A DNA stretch of 39,707 nt, from NCBI GenBank assembly GCA_902761345.1, contig CACWKD010000028.1:1-39707 (forward strand), read 5' to 3'. Positions 30,787 through 39,379 of the stretch are shown piece by piece. Origin of the DNA: an uncultured Ruminococcus sp. (GTDB lineage: Bacteria; Bacillota; Clostridia; Oscillospirales; Acutalibacteraceae). The position numbers were made by a program, and so were the translations under genes. The notes under the pieces were generated by a model. It was given only the letters and a program-made list of their open reading frames with translations. It did not search any database and was not told the DNA's origin. The number at the start of each line of letters is the position of its first letter. The first letter of the stretch is position 1.

Positions 30787-32052
30787 ATGAAAAATACATG
30801 TAAAAAGATAATCGCTATGTCACTTACCGCTGTTGCATTGTTTGGATCTTTGGTTATTCCGGAAGCAGTTCCTGCACCTATATCAGAGGAGTTGACGATC
30901 TCTGCGTCGGCTGAAATGGTGTCAACTAACATACACGACATACTCTTTGATTGGATCTACTATTATAACGCTTATCCTGATCTTCAGAAGGCATTCGGTC
31001 AAAATCCTGCCGCTTTACGCAAGCATTGGGAACAATATGGAAAGCGTGAAGGCAGATCACCTTCTTCTTTATTTGATCCTGTTTTCTATGTTAATAAGTA
31101 TGGAGATATTAAGAATGCTTACGGTACTAACTATGTGAAGATATATGATCACTTTGTTAATTATGGAATAAAAGAGGGCAGACAGGGCTCAAAGCATTTC
31201 AGTGTCACTATATATAAGAACAACTATAAGGATCTGAGAGATGCTTTCGGTACACAGGATTATAACAACTGGCGTTACTTAAAGCACTGGAGGGAATATG
31301 GTTTGGCAGAGAAAAGGAACGCTACAAGTAACATCTCTACTCCGTCACAGCCGCAGCCTACGCCTACTCCTAATCCTAATCCTTCTACAACAACATATTG
31401 TGTAAAAACTAACGGCAGCAATCTTAATGTAAGACAAAAAGCTTCAACTTCATCTTCCGTACTTGGCAAGCTTGCAAATGGTACTGCTATACAAGTAGTA
31501 TCGATCAGCAATGGTTGGGCAAAGATCAAATACGGCAATGGTTATGGTTACGTTAGTGCAAATTATACATCAAAAACAAATCCAACTCCAACTCCAAATC
31601 CAACTAATAATAAAGGAACAGCATTGTTGAACTTTGCTAAAAGTCAAGTTGGAAAGAAGTATGGTGCATTTAGTGGTAAAAACTTCCATTGGAGAGCATG
31701 GTGTGCAGATTTTGTAAGTTATTGTGCTTCTCAAACAGGATGTTCATATGCTATTCCCAAAAATGCAAGTGTTGACGGAATTAGAAGTGCGATTAAGAAT
31801 AAGGGCGGAAAAGAGTATTCTAAAGCAAGTGTAAGGAACGGTAGTTTTACTCCTAAAGCAGGCGATATAATTATCTTTAAGTCATCAGGTGCATCTCACG
31901 TTGGTATCGTTTCTCATTGTCAAGGCGGTAGAATTTACTATGTAGACGGTAACAATACCTCTGCCGGTAATGGTAATAATTCTCGTGTTAATTACAGCAA
32001 TTGTTCAGTGTCTGACAGCAAGTTTACATGTATTCTTCGTCCTAATTACTAA
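30787..32052 (+). CDS. Secreted cell-wall hydrolase: three YPDL-type repeats, SH3b, CHAP
   Basis: This 421-residue exported protein has a signal peptide with a basic start (MKNTCKKI, cleavage near SASA). It has three ~45-residue repeats of the pattern Y-x3-YPDL-x2-AFG...H(F/W)..YG..EGR (about 57-180), a Pro/Thr linker, a bacterial SH3 domain (LNVRQKASTSSSVLGKLANG, WAKIKYGNGYGYV), a second linker, and a CHAP amidase/endopeptidase domain (about 275-421). Catalytic residues are C306 (WCADFVSYC) and H371 (ASHVGIVSH). It probably cleaves peptidoglycan stem peptides or cross-bridges. The repeat module resembles domains in other gut-bacterial surface proteins and may bind the wall. Codons are more AT-rich than in neighbours. 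A long leader precedes it. Confidence 0.9.
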   Translation: MKNTCKKIIAMSLTAVALFGSLVIPEAVPAPISEELTISASAEMVSTNIHDILFDWIYYYNAYPDLQKAFGQNPAALRKHWEQYGKREGRSPSSLFDPVFYVNKYGDIKNAYGTNYVKIYDHFVNYGIKEGRQGSKHFSVTIYKNNYKDLRDAFGTQDYNNWRYLKHWREYGLAEKRNATSNISTPSQPQPTPTPNPNPSTTTYCVKTNGSNLNVRQKASTSSSVLGKLANGTAIQVVSISNGWAKIKYGNGYGYVSANYTSKTNPTPTPNPTNNKGTALLNFAKSQVGKKYGAFSGKNFHWRAWCADFVSYCASQTGCSYAIPKNASVDGIRSAIKNKGGKEYSKASVRNGSFTPKAGDIIIFKSSGASHVGIVSHCQGGRIYYVDGNNTSAGNGNNSRVNYSNCSVSDSKFTCILRPNY

Positions 32053-32107
32053 TATAGTTATTCTTTGATAGCAGACGAACTTACTAAAATAAAGTAGGAT
32101 TACAATA

Positions 32108-32158
32108 AACAACAGCCGTACAAAGGGGGGGTGAAAGCCCCGATGTACGGCTGTTGTT
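32108..32158. terminator. Bidirectional terminator between the CHAP and acyl-CoA synthetase genes
   Basis: A perfect 15-bp stem pairs AACAACAGCCGTACA (32108-32122) with TGTACGGCTGTTGTT (32144-32158), topped by an inner GGGG/CCCC hairpin with a GUGAAAG-type loop. T-tracts are short on both strands. Confidence 0.8.
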
Positions 32159-32161
32159 TTA

Positions 32162-33874
32162 TCAATTATTATTTATACTATTGTTTGGTTGGTTGTTGTC
32201 CCTTACTCTGACAGCTTCTTCGTCCTCGTGTCTTATCTTACCACGCATAATTTTTCCGCTGTAAGTCTTTGGAAGTTCGTCAACAAACTCAATTACTCTC
32301 GGATACTTGTACGGCGCAGTAGTTGATTTAACGTGGTTCTGCAATTCCTTTTTAAGCTCCTCTGAGGGTGTGTATTCTTTCTTAATAACGATAGTTGCCT
32401 TTACAACCTGACCTCTTACAGGGTCCGGTACGCCTGTTATAGCGCATTCTACAACAGCGTCATGCTCAAGCAAAGCGCTTTCAACCTCAAAAGGTCCTAT
32501 TCTGTAACCCGAGCATTTGATAACATCGTCGTTTCTTCCGATAAACCAATAGTAGCCCTCACTGTCACGCCACGCCATATCGCAGGTGTTATAGTATTTT
32601 CCGAGGAGAAGCTCATTTGTCATTTCGGGATTAAGATAATACCCCGTAAACAGTCCAACGGGCGGATTATTCTTAACGTCCATTACGCAGATCGAACCCT
32701 CTTCGCCTGTGCCAACCTCGTTATCATCGTTATCAAGCAGTTTAATATCATATATAGGAGAGGGCTTGCCTGTTGAGCCTATTTTAATATCGTCCCACTG
32801 GAAATCCGCAAGAAGTACGGGTCCCTCGGATTGTCCAAAGCCCTGATAAATATTGTGACCTGTAAACCCGAACCATTTTGTGTTTACTTCGGGATTGAGC
32901 GGTTCGCCTGCTGTACACCAGTGCTGAATGGAGGATAGATCATAGCTTGCTACGTCCTCAAGAAGCATAAATCTGTACATTGTAGGCGGCGCGCAGAATG
33001 TAGTGAGCTTGTATTTTTCCATCATAGAGAGCAGGTTTTTTGGTACAAATTTATCCATATCATAGCCGAACACTACTGCGCCGCATATCCATTGACCGTA
33101 AATCTTACCCCAGCCAAACTTTGCCCAGCCTGAGTCTGTAACGCTCATGTGAAGTTTGTTTTCCTGTACCTGCTGCCAGTATTTGGCGGTAATGATATGT
33201 CCGAGCGGGTGCGAAAAGCTGTGCTGTATCATTTTCGGCATACCTGTTGTACCCGATGTAAAATATACAAGCATAATATCGTCTTTAGTGGTAGCCTGAT
33301 CGCCTGTGGGACGCTCAAATGTATCGGGAAACTTCTCTATTTCATCTTCAAAAAACTCCCAGCCGTCGCGCTTTTCACCGACTACAATATGGTGTTTAAT
33401 CGTTGGTGAATCGGGGAGAGCGAGTTCCGTCTGAGTAAGAACGAAATCATCGTTGATACAGACTACAGCCTTAGCTTTAGAAGCATTGGCACGGTATACA
33501 ATATCTTTTTTAGTGAGCTGTAAAGTGCTTGGGATAATTATTGCGCCGATCTTGTTCAGAGCAACAGAGCAGACCCAGTATTCCCAGCGGCGTCTGAGTA
33601 TCATCATTACAACGTCGCCCTTTGATATTCCTATACTTTTGAAGTAATTTGCCGCTTTATTGGAAAGCCTGCTTATATCCTTAAAAGTAAATATTTTTTC
33701 TTCGTTATGATCGTTGCACCATACGAGAGCTTGTTTCTGTTCGTCCTGTTTTGCCCATTCGTCAACGATGTCAAACCCAAAGTTAAAATCATCGGGGACG
33801 TTAATAGTAAAGTTTTGCTTGAAATCCTCGTATGAGTCAAATTCGATACGAGGCAAAAATCTGTCCAATAGCAT
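32162..33874 (-). CDS. AMP-forming acyl-CoA synthetase (acetyl/medium-chain type)
   Basis: This 570-residue adenylate-forming ligase activates a carboxylic acid with ATP and joins it to CoA. The AMP-binding P-loop is YFTSGTTGMPK. The A5-type motif appears as YQGFGQSEG, the A7/A8 hinge region around WRDSEGYYWFIGRNDDVIKCSGYRIG, and the catalytic Lys in the C-terminal KTYSGKIMRGK. Overall it resembles the medium-chain acyl-CoA ligase (MACS)/acetyl-CoA synthetase-like group, so acetate, propionate, butyrate or an aromatic acid are all possible. AAAGGAA precedes the ATG. Its promoter overlaps a palindromic operator, so the gene is probably repressed when its substrate is absent. Confidence 0.88.
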   Translation of the reverse strand: MLLDRFLPRIEFDSYEDFKQNFTINVPDDFNFGFDIVDEWAKQDEQKQALVWCNDHNEEKIFTFKDISRLSNKAANYFKSIGISKGDVVMMILRRRWEYWVCSVALNKIGAIIIPSTLQLTKKDIVYRANASKAKAVVCINDDFVLTQTELALPDSPTIKHHIVVGEKRDGWEFFEDEIEKFPDTFERPTGDQATTKDDIMLVYFTSGTTGMPKMIQHSFSHPLGHIITAKYWQQVQENKLHMSVTDSGWAKFGWGKIYGQWICGAVVFGYDMDKFVPKNLLSMMEKYKLTTFCAPPTMYRFMLLEDVASYDLSSIQHWCTAGEPLNPEVNTKWFGFTGHNIYQGFGQSEGPVLLADFQWDDIKIGSTGKPSPIYDIKLLDNDDNEVGTGEEGSICVMDVKNNPPVGLFTGYYLNPEMTNELLLGKYYNTCDMAWRDSEGYYWFIGRNDDVIKCSGYRIGPFEVESALLEHDAVVECAITGVPDPVRGQVVKATIVIKKEYTPSEELKKELQNHVKSTTAPYKYPRVIEFVDELPKTYSGKIMRGKIRHEDEEAVRVRDNNQPNNSINNN

Positions 33875-33961
33875 AATTTGCTTCCTTTCATGAAGATGTG
33901 TGATATTTAAAAACGATAATCACACGGCAATAGATGTAATTCTGCACAGTGTAAAATATTA

Positions 33962-33981
33962 ATAAACAATCCATTGTTTAT
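33962..33981. promoter_or_regulatory. Palindromic operator at the acyl-CoA synthetase promoter
   Basis: ATAAACAAT-CC-ATTGTTTAT is a perfect 9-bp inverted repeat with a 2-nt centre. It overlaps the -10 box and transcription start on the minus strand, the classic place for a repressor. No regulator gene is adjacent. Confidence 0.6.
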
Positions 33982-34008
33982 AATAGCACACCTAAAATTG
34001 ACTGTCAA
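33980..34008 (-). promoter_or_regulatory. Acyl-CoA synthetase promoter
   Basis: On the minus strand, TTGACA (34003-34008), a 17-nt spacer and TATTAT (33980-33985). The leader is about 100 nt. Confidence 0.82.
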
Positions 34009-34075
34009 GAATAAGAAAGAATGATAATAAAAAGTTAATATCTTATACACATAAAAAATAAAGTGACAAAAGTGC

Positions 34076-34104
34076 TTGACAAATAATTGAAAATGTGATA
34101 TTAT
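34076..34104 (+). promoter_or_regulatory. Upstream promoter P1 of the tRNA genes
   Basis: TTGACA (34076-34081), a 17-nt spacer ending TGTGA, TATTAT (34099-34104), then ATAAGCACT. It closely resembles P2, 93 nt downstream. Confidence 0.75.
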
Positions 34105-34136
34105 ATATAAGCACTCGACAAAAGGAGAGTAAAACA

Positions 34137-34160
34137 GTGAGAACCATTAAAGAAAAATAA
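34137..34160 (+). CDS. Possible 7-codon ORF between the tandem tRNA promoters
   Basis: GTG AGA ACC ATT AAA GAA AAA TAA would encode MRTIKEK. GGAG (34124-34127) lies 9 nt upstream, a proper ribosome site just after promoter P1. It could be a leader peptide or chance. No terminator or attenuator hairpin lies between it and P2. Confidence 0.2.
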   Translation: MRTIKEK

Positions 34161-34168
34161 AAAAGTTC

Positions 34169-34197
34169 TTGACAAACTCCGAATGTTGTGATATAAT
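34169..34197 (+). promoter_or_regulatory. Downstream promoter P2 of the tRNA genes
   Basis: TTGACA (34169-34174), a 17-nt spacer ending TGTGA, and TATAAT (34192-34197), a consensus match, then TAAGCACT. The first tRNA begins 31 nt after the -10 box. Confidence 0.88.
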
Positions 34198-34227
34198 AAT
34201 TAAGCACTGTTGAGTGTGCGAAAATTC

Positions 34228-34300
34228 GCTGGTGTAGCTCAGTTGGTAGAGCAGCTGATTTGTAATCAGCAGGTCGGGGGTTCGAGTCCGTCCACCAGCT
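34228..34300 (+). tRNA. tRNA-Thr (anticodon TGT)
   Basis: A 73-nt cloverleaf: acceptor GCTGGTG with CACCAGC, D-arm GCTC/GAGC, anticodon stem GCTGA/TCAGC with loop TTTGTAA (anticodon TGT, reads ACA), T-loop TTCGAGT. The CCA end is not encoded. The T-stem GGGGG/CCGTC has a G-G mismatch at pair 51-63 and a G-U at 50-64, so it is weaker than usual. Confidence 0.93.
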
Positions 34301-34366
34301 CTTTATTCTGCAAAAAATTATTTTGCAGTTTACATAGATAGGCTTTCTAAGCTTATCACTATAAAA

Positions 34367-34450
34367 GGGAGAGTTCCAGAGCGGTCAAATGGGGCAGACT
34401 GTAAATCTGTTGTTTCGGCTTCGGTGGTTCGAATCCACCCTCTCCCACCA
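34367..34450 (+). tRNA. tRNA-Tyr (anticodon GTA)
   Basis: A class II tRNA of 84 nt including encoded CCA (34448-34450). Acceptor GGGAGAG pairs with CTCTCCC, the anticodon loop is CTGTAAA (GTA), there is a long variable arm around TTTCGGCTTCGG, and the T-loop is TTCGAAT. It is transcribed with tRNA-Thr, 66 nt downstream of it. Confidence 0.95.
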
Positions 34451-34452
34451 TA

Positions 34453-34490
34453 AAAGGACTATGTTTTAAAGCGTAGTCCTTTATTTTTTT
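34453..34490 (+). terminator. Terminator of the tRNA operon
   Basis: AAAGGACTA (34453-34461) pairs with TAGTCCTTT (34474-34482), followed by ATTTTTTTA. Confidence 0.92.
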
Positions 34491-34511
34491 ATTTATTGAT
34501 TTAAGAAACTA

Positions 34512-34546
34512 AACCCCCTGCCGTATGCAATATACAGCAGGGGGTT
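34512..34546 (-). terminator. nifJ terminator
   Basis: AACCCCCTGC (34512-34521) pairs with GCAGGGGGTT (34537-34546). Read on the minus strand it is followed by TAGTTTCTT, so the T-tract is interrupted. It lies between convergent transcripts and may act on both. Confidence 0.8.
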
Positions 34547-34571
34547 GTTATTTTATCTTATATTCAGCTTA

Positions 34572-37500
34572 TTAGTTAGTGCCAAGCTTTGCGAGCTGCT
34601 CAAGGTGCTCGTACTTCTGCTCTGCAAACTTCTCAGCCTTCTCGAAGAGTTTTTCTGCTCTCTCAGGGAATGCTCTTGTCAAAGCGTTGTAACGAACCTC
34701 ACCCATGATAAAGTCACGGTAAGAAGCAGTCGGAGCCTTGCTGTCAAGCTGGAACGGGTTCTTTCCTTCATCTGCAAGACGAGGATCAAAACGGAATGTA
34801 TGCCAGTAGCCTGCCTCAACAGCCTTCTTCTCTTCTATCTGTGAAATGCCCATACCGCCCTTGATACCATGGTTGATACACGGAGCGTAGCAGATGATGA
34901 GTGACGGGCCGTTGTAGCTTTCAGCCTCTACGAATGCCTTGATACACTGGTTGTAGTTTGAACCCATAGCAACCTGTGCAACATATACATAACCGTAGGA
35001 CATAGCAATTGCTGCGAGATCCTTCTTCTTCTGACCCTTACCTGCTGCTGCAAACTGTGCAACCGAACCAACAGGTGTAGCCTTTGAAGCCTGACCGCCT
35101 GTGTTGGAGTAAACTTCTGTATCGAATACAAGAATGTTTACGTTCTCGCCCGATGCGATTACATGGTCAAGACCGCCGAAACCGATATCGTATGCCCAGC
35201 CATCGCCGCCGAGGATCCACATTGACTTCTTAGCAAGCTCGTCCTTATCAACGAGTGTTTCCTGAGCGATCTTTGCAGCCTCACAGTCACACTTAGCTAC
35301 CTGCTCAAGTACAGGGATAAGAGCGTCTGTTGCCTTGCGGCTCTCTGCGGAGTTGTCGAGTGTATCGAGGTAATTCTTGCAAGCTGCCTTTACTTCGTCT
35401 TTCTCTGCGATCTCCATGATCTTTGTGATGTTAGCGGCAAGTCTTGCTCTGATAGCCTTCTGACCGAGTGCCATACCGTAACCGAACTCTGCGTTATCCT
35501 CAAACAGTGAGTTGTGCCATGCAGGACCAAAGCCCTTCTTGTTTACTGTGTATGGTGTAGCAGGTGCAGATCCGCCCCAGATTGAAGAACAGCCTGTTGC
35601 GTTTGCGATGAACATTCTGTCACCAAAGAGCTGTGTAGCAAGCTTAGCGTAAGGTGTTTCACCACAGCCTGCGCATGCGCCGGAGAACTCAAGCAACGGC
35701 TGCTTGAACTGGCTGCCCTTTACAGTAGTTTCCTTAAACTTAGCGATTACCTCAGGCTTCTCGTCTAAGCTGTAACCGTAATCGAATACCTTCTGCTCTT
35801 TTCTCTGAGTATCGATCGGCTTCATTGTGAGAGCCTTTGCGCCCTTCTTGCCCGGGCAAACCTGTGCGCAAGAGCCACAGCCTGTACAGTCAAGCGCAGA
35901 TACTGTCATTACGAACTTGTAGCCCGGCATACCTGTCATAGCAGCGCTCTTTGTACCCTCGGGAGCGTTAGCAAGCTCTTCCTCTGTCATTGCAACAGGA
36001 CGGATAACAGCGTGCGGACAAACGTATGAACAGAATGAACACTGGATACAGTTCTCGGGATTCCACTCAGGAACGTCTACTGCAATACCTCTCTTCTCAT
36101 AAGCGGCTGAACCCTGAGGTGCAGTACCGTCTGCGTGTGAAAGGAATGTAGATACTGGGAGCTTGTTGCCCTTGTATGCGTTTACAGGCATAAGAATGTT
36201 GTTTACATAATCAACAAGATCTTCTCTGTCGCCTGTTGCTGTAACTGCTACTGTTTCGTCAACAGCGTTAGCCCACTCAGCAGGAACATCGATCTTCTTG
36301 AGGTCTGTCATACCACGCTCGATAGCTGCATGGTTCATATCTACGATAGCCTGACCCTTCTTTGAATATGACTTTGTAGCAGCGTCCTTCATGTACTGCT
36401 TAGCCTCTTCAGCAGGGATAATATCAGCGATCTTGAAGAATGCTGACTGGAGGATCGTGTTGATACGTCCGCCAAGTCCGATTTCCTTACCGATAGCGAT
36501 ACCGTCTATTGTGTAGAAGTTTATATGTTTCTCAGCAATGATCTTCTTCATCTTGCCCGGAAGTCTTGCGTCAAGCTCCTCGCCGCTCCACGGACAGTTG
36601 AGCAGGAATGAACCGCCTTCCTTGAGGTCGTCAACCATATCATACTTGTCAACGTATGAGGGGTTGTGGCAAGCTACGAAGTCTGCCTTACTGATGTAGT
36701 ATGTTGATTTGATAGGCTTGTCGCCGAAACGCAGGTGAGATACTGTAAGACCGCCGGACTTCTTTGAGTCGTAAGCGAAGTAACCCTGTGCGTACATATC
36801 TGTGTGGTCACCGATAATCTTGATAGAGTTCTTGTTTGCGCCAACCGTACCGTCTGCACCAAGACCCCAGAACTTACATGAATGTGTTCCTGCAGGTGTA
36901 GTATCAGGATTGTCTGTGATTTCAAGTGAAAGGTTTGTAACGTCATCTACGATACCGATAGTGAAGCGTCTCTTAGGAGTTTCGCTCTTCATGTTGTTGT
37001 ATACAGCAACGATGTCGCCCGGTGTTGTATCCTTAGAACCAAGACCGTAACGTCCTGTGTATACGTTAACGCCTGTAAAGCTTGAACCGTTGATAGCTGC
37101 GAGAACATCAAGGTAAAGCGGCTCGCCGATTGAACCCGGTTCCTTTGTTCTGTCGAGAACGGAGATAGACTTAACTGTTTCGGGAAGTTCGCTGAGCATA
37201 TAATCTGCAACGAAAGGTCTGTAAAGTCTAACCTTCAAAAGACCAACCTTCTCGCCTGCTGCGTTGAGGTAGTCAACAACTTCTTCTGCGCAGTCACATA
37301 CAGAACCCATAGCAACGATAACTCTGTCTGCGTCCGGTGCGCCATAGTAGTTGAAAGGCTTGTAGTTTGTGCCGATCTTCTCGTTTACCTTGTTCATATA
37401 CTCAACAACTGTCTCTGGGATAGCGTCGTAGTATGTGTTACAAGCTTCTCTTGCCTGGAAGAAAATATCGTCGTTCTGAGCTGTACCTCTGATAACAGGG

Positions 37501-38135
37501 TGCTCAGGGTTCAATGCACGGCGGCGGAAAGCTTCTACTGCGTCCCAGTCGAGCATTTCGCCGAGATCCTCATAATCCCAGACTGCGATCTTCTGAATCT
37601 CGTGAGATGTACGGAAACCGTCGAAGAAGTGTAAGAAAGGAACTCTGCCCTTAATTGTTGAAAGGTGTGCTACTGCTGCGAGATCCATAATCTCCTGCGG
37701 GTTGTTGGAGCAGAGCATAGCATAACCGGTCTGACGACAGGCATAAATATCCGAGTGGTCACCGAAGATAGAAAGTGCATGGCTTGTAAGCGCACGTGCA
37801 GATACATGGATAACGCTCGGCAAAAGCTCACCTGCGATCTTGTACATATTCGGGATCATAAGGAGAAGACCCTGTGAAGCCGTGTATGTTGTTGTAAGCG
37901 CACCTGCCGAAAGAGAACCGTGTACAGCGCCTGCTGCACCGCCCTCAGACTGCATTTCTGTTACCTGAACTTCTCTGCCGAAAAGGTTCTTTCTTCCGCC
38001 TGCTGCGTACTTGTCTGTTTCATCAGCCATAACGGAAGACGGTGTGATAGGATAGATAGCGGCAACGTCTGTAAACGCATACGATACGTGAGCGGCAGCG
38101 TTGTTACCATCCATGGTTTTCATTTTTCTTGCCAT
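34572..38135 (-). CDS. nifJ: Pyruvate:ferredoxin (flavodoxin) oxidoreductase, single-chain
   Basis: This 1187-residue enzyme splits pyruvate with CoA into acetyl-CoA, CO2 and reduced ferredoxin, the central step of anaerobic fermentation. The N-terminal domain I starts MARKMKTMDGNNAAAHVSYAF with AIYPITPSS. The middle 2[4Fe-4S] domain (about 690-760) shows CIQCSFCSYVCPHAV and CTGCGSCAQVCPG. The C-terminal thiamine diphosphate domain contains GDGWAYDIGFGGLDH and NTGGQASKATP (about 970-1030). Start 38135 is chosen because AGGAGG lies 7 nt upstream; the longer frame to 38192 lacks a site. Codon bias resembles that of gap, suggesting high expression. Confidence 0.97.
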   Translation of the reverse strand: MARKMKTMDGNNAAAHVSYAFTDVAAIYPITPSSVMADETDKYAAGGRKNLFGREVQVTEMQSEGGAAGAVHGSLSAGALTTTYTASQGLLLMIPNMYKIAGELLPSVIHVSARALTSHALSIFGDHSDIYACRQTGYAMLCSNNPQEIMDLAAVAHLSTIKGRVPFLHFFDGFRTSHEIQKIAVWDYEDLGEMLDWDAVEAFRRRALNPEHPVIRGTAQNDDIFFQAREACNTYYDAIPETVVEYMNKVNEKIGTNYKPFNYYGAPDADRVIVAMGSVCDCAEEVVDYLNAAGEKVGLLKVRLYRPFVADYMLSELPETVKSISVLDRTKEPGSIGEPLYLDVLAAINGSSFTGVNVYTGRYGLGSKDTTPGDIVAVYNNMKSETPKRRFTIGIVDDVTNLSLEITDNPDTTPAGTHSCKFWGLGADGTVGANKNSIKIIGDHTDMYAQGYFAYDSKKSGGLTVSHLRFGDKPIKSTYYISKADFVACHNPSYVDKYDMVDDLKEGGSFLLNCPWSGEELDARLPGKMKKIIAEKHINFYTIDGIAIGKEIGLGGRINTILQSAFFKIADIIPAEEAKQYMKDAATKSYSKKGQAIVDMNHAAIERGMTDLKKIDVPAEWANAVDETVAVTATGDREDLVDYVNNILMPVNAYKGNKLPVSTFLSHADGTAPQGSAAYEKRGIAVDVPEWNPENCIQCSFCSYVCPHAVIRPVAMTEEELANAPEGTKSAAMTGMPGYKFVMTVSALDCTGCGSCAQVCPGKKGAKALTMKPIDTQRKEQKVFDYGYSLDEKPEVIAKFKETTVKGSQFKQPLLEFSGACAGCGETPYAKLATQLFGDRMFIANATGCSSIWGGSAPATPYTVNKKGFGPAWHNSLFEDNAEFGYGMALGQKAIRARLAANITKIMEIAEKDEVKAACKNYLDTLDNSAESRKATDALIPVLEQVAKCDCEAAKIAQETLVDKDELAKKSMWILGGDGWAYDIGFGGLDHVIASGENVNILVFDTEVYSNTGGQASKATPVGSVAQFAAAGKGQKKKDLAAIAMSYGYVYVAQVAMGSNYNQCIKAFVEAESYNGPSLIICYAPCINHGIKGGMGISQIEEKKAVEAGYWHTFRFDPRLADEGKNPFQLDSKAPTASYRDFIMGEVRYNALTRAFPERAEKLFEKAEKFAEQKYEHLEQLAKLGTN

Positions 38136-38234
38136 TTTAATTCCTCCTGATTTAATACAAAGGGCAGCGTACAGCATTACATACACATACACCCTTTTAA
38201 CTTTTAAGAATATATAAGAAATATATCAACATAT

Positions 38235-38263
38235 AGTTTATCACATTCGCACCCAAATGTAAA
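38235..38263 (-). promoter_or_regulatory. Probable nifJ promoter
   Basis: On the minus strand, TTTACA (38258-38263), a 17-nt spacer and TAAACT (38235-38240), leaving a leader of about 95 nt. Confidence 0.55.
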
Positions 38264-38607
38264 GCAGAATATTGTAAATTAATTTAAAAACAAAGGATTT
38301 TTTTTACATTTTTACTATGAGATCAGATAACGCAAGATGTTGATGACTAATTAGAAAACCGCAGAAAAATCCTTAATTGTACGATAAATCTAAAATAGTT
38401 AATAAAAAATTTATAAAAAAACGAGGGCAGTTTGCATAAATCTCTTGATTTTTTTAGCATAAGACTATATAATATAATCAAATCAGAATTAATTCCGAAA
38501 TTTGCCCTCAAACCTATATTTTACAGTATGAATATACTGCTTTTCTTGGTAAGGGTATAGGGCAGACGAACGGTTAGATGATAATTTTTTTGTAAAGGAG
38601 AATTGAT
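38264..38607. other. Gene-free divergent spacer between nifJ and the APH-type gene
   Basis: This AT-rich region has no gene. It holds the APH gene promoter (TTGATT 38445-38450, 17 nt, TATAAT 38468-38473). Widely spaced inverted arms GAGGGCA (38423-38429) and TGCCCTC (38503-38509) enclose that promoter. A small hairpin CAGTAT-GAAT-ATACTG (38524-38539), followed by CTTTTCTT, lies in the leader. Confidence 0.6.
38445..38473 (+). promoter_or_regulatory. Promoter of the APH-type kinase gene
   Basis: TTGATT (38445-38450), a 17-nt spacer and TATAAT (38468-38473). The resulting leader is about 130 nt. Confidence 0.72.
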
Positions 38608-39357
38608 ATGAGTTTTGAACAGATTATTGCTCAAAGAGAGAGAAAGACTATCTATCGTGACGGCGATGCGGCTGTCAAGGTGTTTGAAAACGATTTTTCA
38701 AAGTCGGATATTCTCAACGAGGCGCTGAATACGGCAAGAATAGAAGAAACTAATCTTAATATTCCCAGTATCCGCGCTATCAATATGGTAGACGGCAAGT
38801 GGGCGATCTTTTCCGATTTTATTGAAGGGAAAACGCTTGCGCAGCTTATGAAAGAAGAGCCTGAAAAGTTTGACGATTATCTTGAACTTTTTGTAGAGCT
38901 TCAGCTTATAGTACACGAGCAGAGAGCGCCTCTTCTTAACAGCCTGAGAATAAAAATGGCAAGAAAAATTGACGAAACAGATCTTAATGCTACTATTCGC
39001 TATGAACTGCACACACGCCTTGAGTCTATGCCTCGTCACAATAAGGTTTGCCACGGTGACTTTAACCCTTCTAATATTATTATCAGAGATGACGGCACTC
39101 CGTTTATCATTGACTGGTCACACGCTTCAAAGGGAAACGCAGCGGCAGACGCAGCTATTACATATCTCCTGTTCAAGCTTGCGGGAGAGGACGATACAGC
39201 CGAAAAGTACATCAAGCTTTACTGCCGTAAGAGCGATACGGCAAGACAGTATGTAGATACATGGCTGCCTATTGTTGCGGCTGCGCAGTCTGTAAAGGGC
39301 AAGCCCGAGGAGAGAGAACTTCTCTTAAAGTGGACAGACGTTGTTGATTACAGCTGA
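38608..39357 (+). CDS. APH-family phosphotransferase (aminoglycoside/choline kinase fold)
   Basis: This 249-residue kinase-fold protein has the Brenner motif VCHGDFNPSNIII with catalytic D151, followed by the metal-binding FIIDWSHASKG. The N-terminal lobe has KVFEND as the probable ATP-binding Lys strand and FIEGKTL in the hinge. Chromosomal proteins of this type are common in Clostridia and are usually not drug-resistance enzymes; a small-molecule or sugar/choline-type substrate is possible. The gene stands alone with its own promoter. AAAGGAG lies 8 nt before the ATG. Confidence 0.85.
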   Translation: MSFEQIIAQRERKTIYRDGDAAVKVFENDFSKSDILNEALNTARIEETNLNIPSIRAINMVDGKWAIFSDFIEGKTLAQLMKEEPEKFDDYLELFVELQLIVHEQRAPLLNSLRIKMARKIDETDLNATIRYELHTRLESMPRHNKVCHGDFNPSNIIIRDDGTPFIIDWSHASKGNAAADAAITYLLFKLAGEDDTAEKYIKLYCRKSDTARQYVDTWLPIVAAAQSVKGKPEERELLLKWTDVVDYS

Positions 39358-39379
39358 TAATATTTCTAAGCATAATTTT

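Noticed and set aside
38608..39357. Aminoglycoside resistance gene
   Set aside because: It has the APH fold motifs, but nothing links it to a mobile resistance context, and chromosomal APH-fold kinases in this group usually have other substrates.
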